In this document: piece by piece, positions 44,002 through 51,361 of the stretch
Layout: each line of letters opens with the position of its first letter
How positions within the stretch are numbered: position 1 is the first letter of the stretch
NCBI RefSeq assembly: GCF_023028225.1
Contig: NZ_CP095482.1
Location: 1,302,001-1,366,000, forward strand
Length of the DNA: 64,000 nucleotides
Source of the DNA: Halorientalis litorea
GTDB lineage: Archaea; Halobacteriota; Halobacteria; Halobacteriales; Haloarculaceae
Direction of reading: 5' to 3'
The notes under the pieces: model-generated
The model's database searches: none
What the model saw: only the letters and a program-made list of their open reading frames with translations
What the model was told of the DNA's origin: nothing
Made by a program: the position numbers and the translations under genes

Positions 44002-46230
44002 GTGGCGACACAGGACGACGGCTACATGCGGTTTTTCCCCTACGAGGAGGCGTACGACCACCAGCGCGACGCCATGTCGCGCATCTCCGACGCCCTCGGG
44101 GACGGGGCGGACGTGCTGTTCGAGGGGGCGACCGGGACCGGAAAGACGCTCGCGGCACTCGTCCCGGCACTCGAACACGCCCGCGAGACGGACAAGACCG
44201 TCGTCATCACGACGAACGTCCACCAGCAGACCCGGCAGTTCATCGAAGAGGCCCGCGCCATCACCCGACAGGAGTCCATCCGGACGGTCGTGTTCCGCGG
44301 GAAAGGGTCGATGTGCCACATCGACGTGGGCTACGAGGAGTGTCAGGCCCTCCGGGACACGACCCGTGACGTGGTCGAGGCCGAAGCCGACCGCGCCGAC
44401 CTCGAACGCCGCCAGTCGGACCTCCTGACGGAGAGTCAGGCGGGCGACGAGGAGGCTGCCGAAGCACGACAGGCGGTGATGGACGAACTCGACGCCGTCG
44501 AGGACGAACTCGAACAGCTACGCGAGGAGGGCAACACCTGCGAGTACTACTACGAGAACCTGACCGCCGACACCGACGAGTTCTACGACTGGCTGTTCGC
44601 GGACGTGCGCGACCCCGAAGACATCTACGAGTACGCCGAGATGGAGGGGTTCTGCGGCTACGAACTCCTCAAGGAAGGGATGGAGGGCGTCGACCTCGTG
44701 GTCTGTAACTACAACCACCTGCTCGACCCGGCGGTGCGCGAACACTTCTTCCGGTGGCTCGGCCGTGACCCCGAGGACATCGTCGCGGTGTTCGACGAGG
44801 CCCACAACGTCGAGGACGCGGCGCGTGACCACGCCACTCGGACGCTCACCGAGACGACGCTGGACAGCGCGCTCGACGAACTGTCCGAACAGGACGGCCC
44901 GGGTGCGGACGCGGCCGCCAACGTCGTCGACGCCTTCCGGACGGCACTGGTCGAGACGTACGACGACGCCTTCGCGTTCGGGGAGCGGGAGGCCGTCGGC
45001 GAGGACTGGTACGACCTCACAATCGCCAACGAGGAGGGGCGTGACGACCTGACACTCGCCTTCCTGCAGGCCTACACCGGCCCGGGCATCGAGCAGGACA
45101 TCGACCGCGCGCTCACGTTCGGCCGTGCCCTCGACGAGCAGTACGAGGAGGCGTACAAGGACGGCGAGACGAGCACCCGACAGGAGTGTCAGACGCTGCA
45201 GGCCGCACAGTTCCTCGCGACGTGGATGGACGAGGGGACCGACGCCGGACGCTACCCCGTCGTCGGCGTCCGCCGCAGAGGCGGTGGTAGCGACGGGCGG
45301 GGTGGCACGGGAGACGGCGAGGTGTACGGCCGCGCGGAACTGTACACCTGTATCCCCGAGCAGGTGACCCGCTCGCTGTTCGACACGCTCCACGCGTCGG
45401 TGCTGATGAGCGCGACGTTGCGGCCGTTCGACGTGACCGAGGACGTACTCGGACTGGACGACCCCGAGACGATGGCCTACGGCGCGCAGTTCCCGGAGGA
45501 GCGTCGCCGGACGTACGCCGTCGAGGCTCCCGCCCTGTTCGCCAGCGAGCGCGACGACCCCGGCGTACAGGCGACAGTCACGGGGACACTCGAAGACGCC
45601 ATCGCGTTCACGCCCGGAAACACGCTCGCCTTCTTCCCGAGTTACAGCGAGGCCGAACGCTACCACGACCGGACGGACGTGGACGCGACGTGTTTCCTCG
45701 ACGAACCCGGCGTCCGCGCCAAGGACCTGCGCGAGCGGTTCACCGACCACGACGACGCGGCACTGTTCACCTCGCTGTGGGGGACGCTGGCCGAGGGTGT
45801 CAGCTTCGACGACGACGACGCCCGGACCGTCGTGGTCGTCGGCGTTCCGTATCCGCACCTCGACGACCGGATGGAGGCCGTGCAGGCGGCCTACGACGAG
45901 AGTTTCGGCGTCGCGGACGGTGCCGACGAGCGGTCGGGCACCGCGGACGCCGGGTGGGAGTACGCCGTCGAGATTCCGACGGTGCGCAAGACTCGACAGG
46001 CACTCGGCCGCGTCGTGCGCTCCCCGACGGACTTCGGCTCCCGGATTCTCGTCGACAAACGCTACACGACGCTCGGCGAACGCGAGATGGGCGAGTACAC
46101 CGTCCGCGAGACGTTCCCCCCGGAGGAACGCCGGGAGATGATAGACATCGACCCGGAGAAACTCCGCTTCGCCATGCTCAACTTCTACACCGACATGGAC
46201 GCCTACGGCGGCGACCCGCCGACGCCCTAG
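44002..46230 (+). CDS. XPD/Rad3-type superfamily 2 DNA helicase
   Basis: The 742-residue product has Walker A EGATGTGKT (41-49), DEAH box at 265-268 (VFDEAHNVED), and motifs V/VI near the C-terminus (TLAEGVSFDDDDARTVVVVGVPYP, RQALGRVVRSPTDFG). Four cysteines (C105, C114, C180, C218) are placed to bind the XPD 4Fe-4S cluster, but a 60-residue charged coiled-coil-like insert separates the second and third. XPD unwinds DNA 5'-3' in repair. GTG 44002 is the likely start; ATG 44026 is an alternative. Its stop shares CTAG with the convergent 2H gene. Confidence 0.9.
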   Translation: MATQDDGYMRFFPYEEAYDHQRDAMSRISDALGDGADVLFEGATGTGKTLAALVPALEHARETDKTVVITTNVHQQTRQFIEEARAITRQESIRTVVFRGKGSMCHIDVGYEECQALRDTTRDVVEAEADRADLERRQSDLLTESQAGDEEAAEARQAVMDELDAVEDELEQLREEGNTCEYYYENLTADTDEFYDWLFADVRDPEDIYEYAEMEGFCGYELLKEGMEGVDLVVCNYNHLLDPAVREHFFRWLGRDPEDIVAVFDEAHNVEDAARDHATRTLTETTLDSALDELSEQDGPGADAAANVVDAFRTALVETYDDAFAFGEREAVGEDWYDLTIANEEGRDDLTLAFLQAYTGPGIEQDIDRALTFGRALDEQYEEAYKDGETSTRQECQTLQAAQFLATWMDEGTDAGRYPVVGVRRRGGGSDGRGGTGDGEVYGRAELYTCIPEQVTRSLFDTLHASVLMSATLRPFDVTEDVLGLDDPETMAYGAQFPEERRRTYAVEAPALFASERDDPGVQATVTGTLEDAIAFTPGNTLAFFPSYSEAERYHDRTDVDATCFLDEPGVRAKDLRERFTDHDDAALFTSLWGTLAEGVSFDDDDARTVVVVGVPYPHLDDRMEAVQAAYDESFGVADGADERSGTADAGWEYAVEIPTVRKTRQALGRVVRSPTDFGSRILVDKRYTTLGEREMGEYTVRETFPPEERREMIDIDPEKLRFAMLNFYTDMDAYGGDPPTP

Positions 46231-46736
46231 CTGGGGAGCGAGAGTCGGCTGACCGTCTGGCCACGCTTTGCGTCCCAGAACACCAGTTCCTCGACAGTCC
46301 ACTCGATGGGGTCGATTTCGCGGGCGGCCACCGCACGGGCAGGCTCTACGTCTCCGCCGCGCGCAACGGTGACGTGCGGCGTGTAGTCGTCCCCCTCGAT
46401 GTCGTCGACTGGGTCGAACCGCTCACAGAGGCGTTCGTGGATGGCGACGAGGGCGGGACTCTCGATGCGCAGGTAGACGATGGGTTCGGAACCGATGGGC
46501 ACGTCCTCGAAGACACCGATACCGGGCACGCGGATCGACACGGGGTCGATTCCGGTCAGCACGTCCCGAACCGCCGCCTCGTAGCGGGCGTACTCGGCGT
46601 GGTCCCCACCGCCGAGTCGTTTGACGTTGAGCGTGTGTTCGCCACGCGCTCGGACCGCCGCACCGGGCAAGTCCGTCGCGAGGTCCGCCGCGAGCGCGGC
46701 GACGGCCGAGGGAACCGGAGCGTTCAGACTGTACAC
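46227..46736 (-). CDS. 2H phosphoesterase / LigT-like protein with degenerate first motif
   Basis: The 169-residue product resembles haloarchaeal 2'-5' RNA ligase-like proteins. The second H-x-T/S-x motif is intact (TPHVTVARG), while the first reads HTLNVKRL, where Thr is at position 2 rather than 3. GTG at 46736 gives VYSLNAPVPSAV, matching the usual family start; ATG at 46763 would add nine residues. Function could be a cyclic phosphodiesterase if the first motif still works. Confidence 0.8.
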   Translation of the reverse strand: MYSLNAPVPSAVAALAADLATDLPGAAVRARGEHTLNVKRLGGGDHAEYARYEAAVRDVLTGIDPVSIRVPGIGVFEDVPIGSEPIVYLRIESPALVAIHERLCERFDPVDDIEGDDYTPHVTVARGGDVEPARAVAAREIDPIEWTVEELVFWDAKRGQTVSRLSLPS

Positions 46737-46775
46737 GTCAGTACTCGCGGCCGGGCGAGCCAAAGGGATTGTCCC

Positions 46776-46961
46776 TCAGAACTTCGAGATGAACAACAGC
46801 CCGGCCGCCACGAAGCCAAGCAGTACCAACTGGAGCGGCAACAGCGAGAGTGTTATCGAGAAGTACTGCGCTAACCCCTCGAACACCACCATCAGCCAGA
46901 ACAACCCCAACCCCAGGAAGATGAAGAGGTTCCTCACCTTCCGCTTGGTAACGTTCGCCAT
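46776..46961 (-). CDS. 61-residue two-span membrane protein
   Basis: The product MANVTKRKVRNLFIFLG... has a basic start and two hydrophobic segments (about 12-29 and 38-58) separated by AQYFSITLS, a helical hairpin with both ends inside. No family recognised. It lies 39 nt upstream of the 2H phosphoesterase gene on the same strand and may be co-transcribed with it. Codon choice is less GC-rich than neighbours, as usual for hydrophobic small proteins. Confidence 0.6.
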   Translation of the reverse strand: MANVTKRKVRNLFIFLGLGLFWLMVVFEGLAQYFSITLSLLPLQLVLLGFVAAGLLFISKF

Positions 46962-47113
46962 CCCTGCATCCACGTTACCCAGTCCCGAAAATAAAACCAC
47001 GGGTTCGAGCGGGTCTCCCGGCCGTCCACTACCATCCAGCCAACACGGCTGCTGTGTCATACGGCGAGGTGAATCCCGTCTCTTTTTGTCCGACCTGTCC
47101 AACCACGGGGTGA

Positions 47114-47188
47114 GGGCACGTAGCTCAGTCCGGACAGAGCGTCGGACTTCTAATCCGATGGCCGTGGGTTCGAATCCCATCGTGCCCG
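47114..47188 (+). tRNA. tRNA-Arg (anticodon UCU)
   Basis: The 75-nt sequence folds into a full cloverleaf: acceptor GGGCACG/CGTGCCC, D stem GCTC/GAGC, anticodon stem TCGGA/TCCGA with loop CTTCTAA (anticodon TCT reading AGA), variable TGGCC, T stem GTGGG/CCCAT with TTCGAAT loop. Discriminator base is G and no CCA is encoded. No intron. It is flanked by AT-rich DNA upstream and a T5 run (CACCTTTTTCC) immediately downstream. Confidence 0.97.
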
Positions 47189-47200
47189 TCCACCTTTTTC
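47189..47200 (+). terminator. Oligo-T terminator of tRNA-Arg
   Basis: TCCACCTTTTTCCG starts right after the discriminator base; T5 run directly downstream of a tRNA. Confidence 0.55.
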
Positions 47201-47258
47201 CGCTCGGGCGCACCTTCGGCGCACCACTCGCGAAAAAACGTGGGCGAAAAATGCGCGA

Positions 47259-47286
47259 GAACCGCGTACCGATGGCGCGCGGATGC
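47259..47286. repeat. 28-nt relative of the dispersed repeat, copy at 47.3 kb
   Basis: GAACCGCG, seven variable bases, GGCGCGCGGATGC, the same blocks as at 38998. It is preceded by TGGGCGAAAAATG (47241-47253), matching the first part of the 50-nt repeat at 49273. Confidence 0.6.
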
Positions 47287-47446
47287 TCGCACACCACGAC
47301 AGCCCGCAATTAAAACACTCCCGAAGAGTTGCGCAACTGTGGACAGCGTGAATGTCGGCACGCGTGATGCGGACGTATCTTTCCGCCGCTACGGGCCGGG
47401 AGTTGACGGGTACTGTTTTTGGGCCTCCGCCCCGTGGTGCTACGCT

Positions 47447-47932
47447 ATGACGACCGGAGACAAACGCATCGAAGGGCTCTACGTCGCACCGGAAGCGGGC
47501 GACGATATGCAGGCACGGGAGCGCGTCGAGGCCGTCGCAGGCAAGGGGTTGCGGGGTGACCGCTACTTCGACCAAGCGGGGTCGTGGAACGGCGATGACG
47601 GGCGCGGACTGCCGCCGGCAGACCGCGCGCTCACGCTCATCGAGGCCGAAGCACTCGAAGTCGTCGAACGCGACGAGGGCATCGAACTCGACCCCGGCGC
47701 GCACCGCCGGAACGTGGTGACGCGGAACGTCGCCGTCAACCACCTCCTGGACGAGCGGTTCCGACTCGGCGAGGTGGTCTGTGAGGGCGTCGAACTCTGT
47801 GAACCCTGCGCGTATCTGGAGTCGATTACCGAGGACGGCGTACTGAGCGCGCTGGTTCACCGCGGCGGGTTGAACGCCAGAATCGTCGAGACGGGGGCCG
47901 TCAGCGTCGGCGATACCGTGGAAGTCCTGTAG
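47447..47932 (+). CDS. Single-domain MOSC protein
   Basis: The 161-residue protein has a MOSC fold: IEGLYVAPEAGDDMQARERVEAVAGKGLRGDRYF, ALTLIEAEALEVVERDEGIELDPGAHRRNVVTRNVAVNHLL, and the Cys motif GVELCEPCAYLESITEDGVL with the two cysteines around the expected molybdenum/sulfur site. It is the stand-alone type (YiiM-like), unlike the two-domain MOSC protein at 25 kb. Convergent with the aIF6 gene. Confidence 0.88.
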   Translation: MTTGDKRIEGLYVAPEAGDDMQARERVEAVAGKGLRGDRYFDQAGSWNGDDGRGLPPADRALTLIEAEALEVVERDEGIELDPGAHRRNVVTRNVAVNHLLDERFRLGEVVCEGVELCEPCAYLESITEDGVLSALVHRGGLNARIVETGAVSVGDTVEVL

Positions 47933-47944
47933 GCGGACCCGGGG

Positions 47945-48610
47945 TCAGTCGATGTAGCCGAGCGCGTTCTCGATGCGTCCCAGTTCCGGCCCGGTCGTGT
48001 CCTCGCCGACGACGTAGCCGTGTTCGTTGGCGAGGAGGCCGGACCCGACCAGCGGGCCGCCGTAGTTTATCGTCCCGATGTCCGCGGGGACGCCGAGTAG
48101 CTCCTCTAGAAAGTCCAGTTCCTCGTCGGTCGATTTCGGGTGACAGAGGACGCCGCGGTTCGTCGCGACGGCGGCGGTACCGACCGTCTGGACGGTGGCG
48201 AGCGTCCCGCGTTCGACGGGAACGTCGAGGCCGTCTTCGACAGCCTCGACCGCTGCCTCGGAGAGGTCCGGGTGGACGTACGCGCCGGTGTCGTTGGCGA
48301 GGACGACGTTCCCGGCAGCGGTAATCCGGCCCGGCAGTTCGGTGACCGGGGAGTCCACGGCGTCGCTGATTCGCTCGCGTTCCCGGTCAGTCACGCGGCT
48401 ACTGACCACCAATCCGTTGCTGTTGCCGACTGCGAGCGCGCCGACTGTGCCGGACCCGCCGACGGTAGTAGCGACTGCTGGGACGCCGAGTTCCTCGGCG
48501 CAGTCCGCACGGCGGTCGGCGTCGATGTCGGGCCGGACGAGCAGGCAGTCGTCGGTAGCCCGTGCGAAGACACCGATGTACGACGACCCGGAGAAGGCGG
48601 CGCGAAGCAA
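47945..48610 (-). CDS. eif6: Translation initiation factor aIF6
   Basis: Anti-association factor that binds the 50S subunit until late maturation. The 221-residue protein shows the five-fold pentein repeat: [90 protein letters not shown] and [30 protein letters not shown]. It is coupled to rpl31e (2 nt between them) and ends the rpl39e-rpl31e-eif6 operon. Confidence 0.97.
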   Translation of the reverse strand: MLRAAFSGSSYIGVFARATDDCLLVRPDIDADRRADCAEELGVPAVATTVGGSGTVGALAVGNSNGLVVSSRVTDRERERISDAVDSPVTELPGRITAAGNVVLANDTGAYVHPDLSEAAVEAVEDGLDVPVERGTLATVQTVGTAAVATNRGVLCHPKSTDEELDFLEELLGVPADIGTINYGGPLVGSGLLANEHGYVVGEDTTGPELGRIENALGYID

Positions 48611-48612
48611 AG

Positions 48613-48888
48613 TTACGCCGTCTCGGCTTCGACGACGCTCTCGCCCTCTTCCTCGAAGCGGGCCGCACGGACCCGGAGCTTGCTCGGCGGTTTCTTGCGA
48701 CCCTGTTCCCAGATAGCCTCGTTGATAGAGGGGTCGAGTCGAACCTCGTCTTCCGAGACGCTGAAGTTCTTGGCCAAGTGCTCGCGGAGGAGCGTCATGG
48801 CCTTGTCCGCACGCTTGTGCTTTGCCTCTGCCTTCGCGTCACGGAGCGGGACGGTGATGACTCGCTCCTCGAAGTCGCTTGCGCTCAT
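48613..48888 (-). CDS. rpl31e: Ribosomal protein L31e
   Basis: A 91-residue large-subunit protein ([79 protein letters not shown]). It sits near the peptide exit tunnel in archaeal ribosomes. Its start overlaps the rpl39e stop by 1 nt. The acidic C-terminal tail is a haloarchaeal adaptation. Confidence 0.97.
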   Translation of the reverse strand: MSASDFEERVITVPLRDAKAEAKHKRADKAMTLLREHLAKNFSVSEDEVRLDPSINEAIWEQGRKKPPSKLRVRAARFEEEGESVVEAETA

Positions 48889-49040
48889 TATTCGTCAGTG
48901 TCGCTCCGCCGCCAGTTGCGGCGCTTGTGGTTGCGCGTCACGTCGCGGTCCGTCTTCATCATGACCCACGCGGGCATCCGCGAGTTCTGTCGGTCGAGTT
49001 TGGCGAGTCGCTTCTTCTTCGCCTTCGACTTCTTACCCAT
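48888..49040 (-). CDS. rpl39e: Ribosomal protein L39e
   Basis: A 50-residue, highly basic protein ([50 protein letters not shown]) lining the exit tunnel; too short for many gene finders. [20 protein letters not shown] is invariant in the family. First gene of rpl39e-rpl31e-eif6. Confidence 0.97.
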   Translation of the reverse strand: MGKKSKAKKKRLAKLDRQNSRMPAWVMMKTDRDVTRNHKRRNWRRSDTDE

Positions 49041-49065
49041 AGTGCAAGTCTCTACCTCGCCGCGG

Positions 49066-49074
49066 CTTAAATTT
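49066..49074 (-). promoter_or_regulatory. TATA box of the rpl39e operon
   Basis: Minus strand AAATTTAAG, 26 nt before the ATG at 49040. No ribosome binding site intervenes, so the operon is probably leaderless. Confidence 0.65.
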
Positions 49075-49103
49075 GTGTTCTTTCGCACCCACCTTTTTCG
49101 AGT

Positions 49104-49314
49104 CGGGGTTTCCTCGCTCACTTCGTTCGCTGCGGGAACCCCGATGACAAAAACGTCCCCAGAAATCGGAGATTTCTGGTGGGTGGTTCGAGAGACGCCG
49201 GACGGCGTCTCTCGTCATCCCGAAAGGCCTCGCCTTTCGGACGACTGCGCAAGAGCTTCGCTCTTGCGAACGTGGGCGAAAAAGGCCGCGAGCGCGCCAC
49301 TGGTGCGCTCGCGG
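49104..49314. repeat. Chain of six consecutive hairpins
   Basis: Stems in order: 49104-49143 (10-bp arms with one mismatch, 20-nt loop), 49159-49179 (CCAGAAATC/GATTTCTGG, loop GGA), 49189-49214 (12-bp CGAGAGACGCCG, loop GA), 49220-49240 (CCGAAAGGC, loop CTC), 49248-49268 (CGCAAGAGC, loop TTC), 49286-49314 (10-bp CCGCGAGCGC, 9-nt loop). Four are perfect, with centres 28-33 nt apart. They differ in sequence, so the structure rather than the bases is repeated. Confidence 0.85.
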
Positions 49315-49322
49315 GTGCTGTG
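49273..49322 (+). repeat. 50-nt dispersed repeat, copy 1
   Basis: Begins TGGGCGAAAAAGGCCGCGAG and ends GCGCTCGCGGGTGCTGTG. It matches the reverse complement of 55454-55503 at 46 of 50 positions. It contains the sixth hairpin of the chain. Confidence 0.85.
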
Positions 49323-49397
49323 CGCGTCCGCTCCCGCGCCACCCGCCCCCGCACCGCGACAGCGACCGCACTCCGTACCCGCCAGCCACCGCGCCCG

Positions 49398-50213
49398 CTA
49401 CCCGCCGAGGAACGCCAGTGGCACCATCACCACGATGCCGACGACGAGGCCGGAGACGAGTTCGCGGTAGCCGCGGCCCGGGAGTCCCGCGCCGCGGTCG
49501 AGTGCTTCGGGGATGAACTCGGTGAGGACGAGAAACACCATCGCGCCCGCGGCGAACCCGAAGCCGGCGGGCAAGAAGTCACGAGCGATGCGGACGAACG
49601 CGAAGGCCAACACCGCACCGATTGGCTGGGGGAGACTGGAGAAGACGGCCCACCAGACCATCCGCGGCGGGGAGACGCCCATCGACTGCAGCGGAATGGA
49701 GATGGCGACGCCTTCGGGGATGTTGTGGATGGAGATGGCGATAGTCATAAACAGTGCGAGGATGGGGACGACGAACGGGCCGAGCGTGAGGCCGCCGGCG
49801 AGGTTCAGTTCGGCGAAGGAGACGCCGACGGCGACACCCTCCGGGAAGCTGTGGACCGTCAGCACCCCGAGTATCAACACGAGTTTCTGGAAGTCCGCCT
49901 CCGCGTACTCCTTCGGGTCGAAGTGATGGTCGGAGATGAGGCGGTTCGCGACGACGACCAACACGACGCCCGCGAGCAACCCGCCGACCATCAACCACAC
50001 GTCGAACTGTCCGTCGGCCTCCGCCAACCCCTCCATCACCAACCCGAACACGGACGCAGAGACCATGATGCCCGACGCCAACCCCCACAGCACTACCTGC
50101 AACCGGTCGCTCACGTCCTCGATGAAGAAGAACGGGAGCGCGCCCAACCCCGTCGCCAGCGCGGTTACGAATCCGGCAACGAACACCAGCACTAGGTTGG
50201 CTAGCAAGCCCAT
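49398..50213 (-). CDS. ZIP-family metal transporter
   Basis: The 271-residue membrane protein has eight predicted spans and both ZIP metal-site helices: VLTVHSFPEGVAVGVSF (fourth span) and IAISIHNIPEGVAISIP (fifth span), with the conserved HS/HN-x-PEG. A His/Asp-containing loop (SDHHFDPKEYAEADFQ) before the fourth span may sense metal. It would import Zn or Fe. ATG at 50213 has a TATA-like TTCTTATGCC about 27 nt upstream on the minus strand, so I prefer it to the more distal start. Confidence 0.92.
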   Translation of the reverse strand: MGLLANLVLVFVAGFVTALATGLGALPFFFIEDVSDRLQVVLWGLASGIMVSASVFGLVMEGLAEADGQFDVWLMVGGLLAGVVLVVVANRLISDHHFDPKEYAEADFQKLVLILGVLTVHSFPEGVAVGVSFAELNLAGGLTLGPFVVPILALFMTIAISIHNIPEGVAISIPLQSMGVSPPRMVWWAVFSSLPQPIGAVLAFAFVRIARDFLPAGFGFAAGAMVFLVLTEFIPEALDRGAGLPGRGYRELVSGLVVGIVVMVPLAFLGG

Positions 50214-50357
50214 ATATCGACGCTGTGTGTGCGCGGGCATAAGAATCATCGCGAATCTGATTATTTCGGCTGGCCTAAACCCACGGGACCGGTGGCCGGA
50301 ACTCGGCGGCCGCGGTCCGACATTAAACGTCCTTAGTCACTGACCGCGTGTGAAGGG

Positions 50358-50370
50358 TGTTATAGTAACA
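50358..50370. promoter_or_regulatory. 13-bp palindrome in the divergent ZIP / DUF region
   Basis: TGTTA TAG TAACA, a perfect 5-bp inverted repeat with 3-nt centre, in the 209-nt AT-rich space between the ZIP gene and the 86-residue protein gene. A TATA-like ATTTATTTATTT follows at 50391-50402, near the plus-strand gene. It may be an operator. Confidence 0.4.
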
Positions 50371-50422
50371 TCACGGCCCTAGTACCTGACATTTATTTAT
50401 TTGTTCTGGATAACAGTAAGTG

Positions 50423-50683
50423 ATGTCAAAAGCAAAGTCGAGTTCTTCTGGAAGGACGTTCACCGTGACCGAGGCGATGGACGACACCGGGCGACTGACC
50501 GTTCGCGAGGCGGCCACCGGGGACACCTACGAGGTATCGCGGTTCGCCGACGAACTGCTCCGGGAGCGGCTCAAGACGCTCGCCCCCGGCAGTCGGGTCC
50601 AACTCGAACTGCGGAGCGGTGAGGTACCGACGGTCACGCGACTGCTGCCCGCCACGCCGCTCGAACCGTTCGGCGCGGACTGA
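50423..50683 (+). CDS. Small protein with possible beta-barrel fold, function unknown
   Basis: The 86-residue product (MSKAKSSSSGRTFTVTEAMDDTGRLTVREAATGDTYEVSRFADELLRERLKTLAPGSRVQLELRSGEVPTVTRLLP) has alternating strands resembling an SH3/OB-like barrel with a central helix. It lacks Cys and catalytic motifs. The start has a strong AT-rich promoter about 25-30 nt upstream. Related small haloarchaeal proteins exist as far as I recall, but I cannot name the family. Convergent with thpR (1 nt between). Confidence 0.7.
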   Translation: MSKAKSSSSGRTFTVTEAMDDTGRLTVREAATGDTYEVSRFADELLRERLKTLAPGSRVQLELRSGEVPTVTRLLPATPLEPFGAD

Positions 50684-50684
50684 C

Positions 50685-51242
50685 TCACAGGCCGACCCGG
50701 GCGAGCGTCGAGTACGTCGGACCGTCGGCGGCCAGCTGGCTCTCGGTCAGGCGAATCTCCGACACCTGCAGGTGTCCCACCGTCGGGTCGCGCTCGCGGA
50801 CCAGCGTCTGCACTCGCTCTTTTCCGCCCGCGTGGTCCATCCGTGCGAGCGTGACGTGTGGCGTGAACTCGTGTGCTTCCTCGTCGAAGCCGAGGTCGAC
50901 CAGCCGTGGCTCGATGGCCTCGTGGAGTCGCGTCAGTTCCGCGTCCCCGTCCCGGACGCCCAGCCAGACGACGCTGATGTAGTCGAGCGACGGGAACACG
51001 CCGAGGCCACCGAACTCGGCACGGAAGGGGTCGACGCCCGACGCCTCGACCGCCCGTTCGAGGGCCGCGACCACCTCGTCCGTCCGGTCGGGGTCCGTCT
51101 CCCCGAGGAACTTCAGCGTGACGTGTGCCTGCTCGGGGTCGGTGACCTTCAGACCCAGCAGGTCCCCGAACAGGTCCTGTACCGCCGCCACCTCCTCGGC
51201 CAGCCCGTCGAGGTCGACGCTGACGAACAGCCGCTTGCCCAT
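50685..51242 (-). CDS. thpR: RNA 2',3'-cyclic phosphodiesterase (2H family, LigT/ThpR)
   Basis: The 185-residue protein starts GKRLFVSVDLDGLAEEVAAVQ and has both catalytic motifs: AHVTLKFLGE (about 39-48) and TPHVTLARM (about 128-136). It would open 2',3'-cyclic phosphates on RNA ends, and in vitro members also ligate tRNA halves. Length fits the family. It is the second 2H protein in the window; the one at 46.2 kb lacks a normal first motif. Confidence 0.93.
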   Translation of the reverse strand: MGKRLFVSVDLDGLAEEVAAVQDLFGDLLGLKVTDPEQAHVTLKFLGETDPDRTDEVVAALERAVEASGVDPFRAEFGGLGVFPSLDYISVVWLGVRDGDAELTRLHEAIEPRLVDLGFDEEAHEFTPHVTLARMDHAGGKERVQTLVRERDPTVGHLQVSEIRLTESQLAADGPTYSTLARVGL

Positions 51243-51361
51243 GAGTCTCGTTCGCCCGTCGCCCGCTTGAATCCACCGCCGGGCGGCCGTCTGCGGGGTC
51301 GATTTCCGGTGCTCGTCCCGTGGACGTAGCCCTTAACCCCGTGCCCGACCAATCCGGGCGT

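Larger units (their letters stand above)
49041..49397. other. 357-nt intergenic region made of hairpins and repeats
   Basis: No gene is supported. It holds the rpl39e promoter (minus-strand AAATTTAAG at 49066-49074, 26 nt before the ATG), a chain of six hairpins (49104-49314), and one copy of the 50-nt dispersed repeat (49273-49322). The last 75 nt before the ZIP stop are very C-rich with no clear structure. Confidence 0.75.

Noticed and set aside
47114-47188. tRNA-Arg as an integration (att) site
   Set aside because: No integrase gene nearby and I could not find a second copy of the tRNA 3' end within the window.
49104-49314. Hairpin chain as a CRISPR array
   Set aside because: Unit sequences differ from each other; there are no identical repeats, no leader and no cas genes.
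48562-49470. 302-codon frame through L31e, L39e and the hairpin region
   Set aside because: It is antisense to two ribosomal protein genes; its readable parts (such as the GEKGRER-like peptide seen at 55 kb on the other strand) come from translating the DNA repeat.
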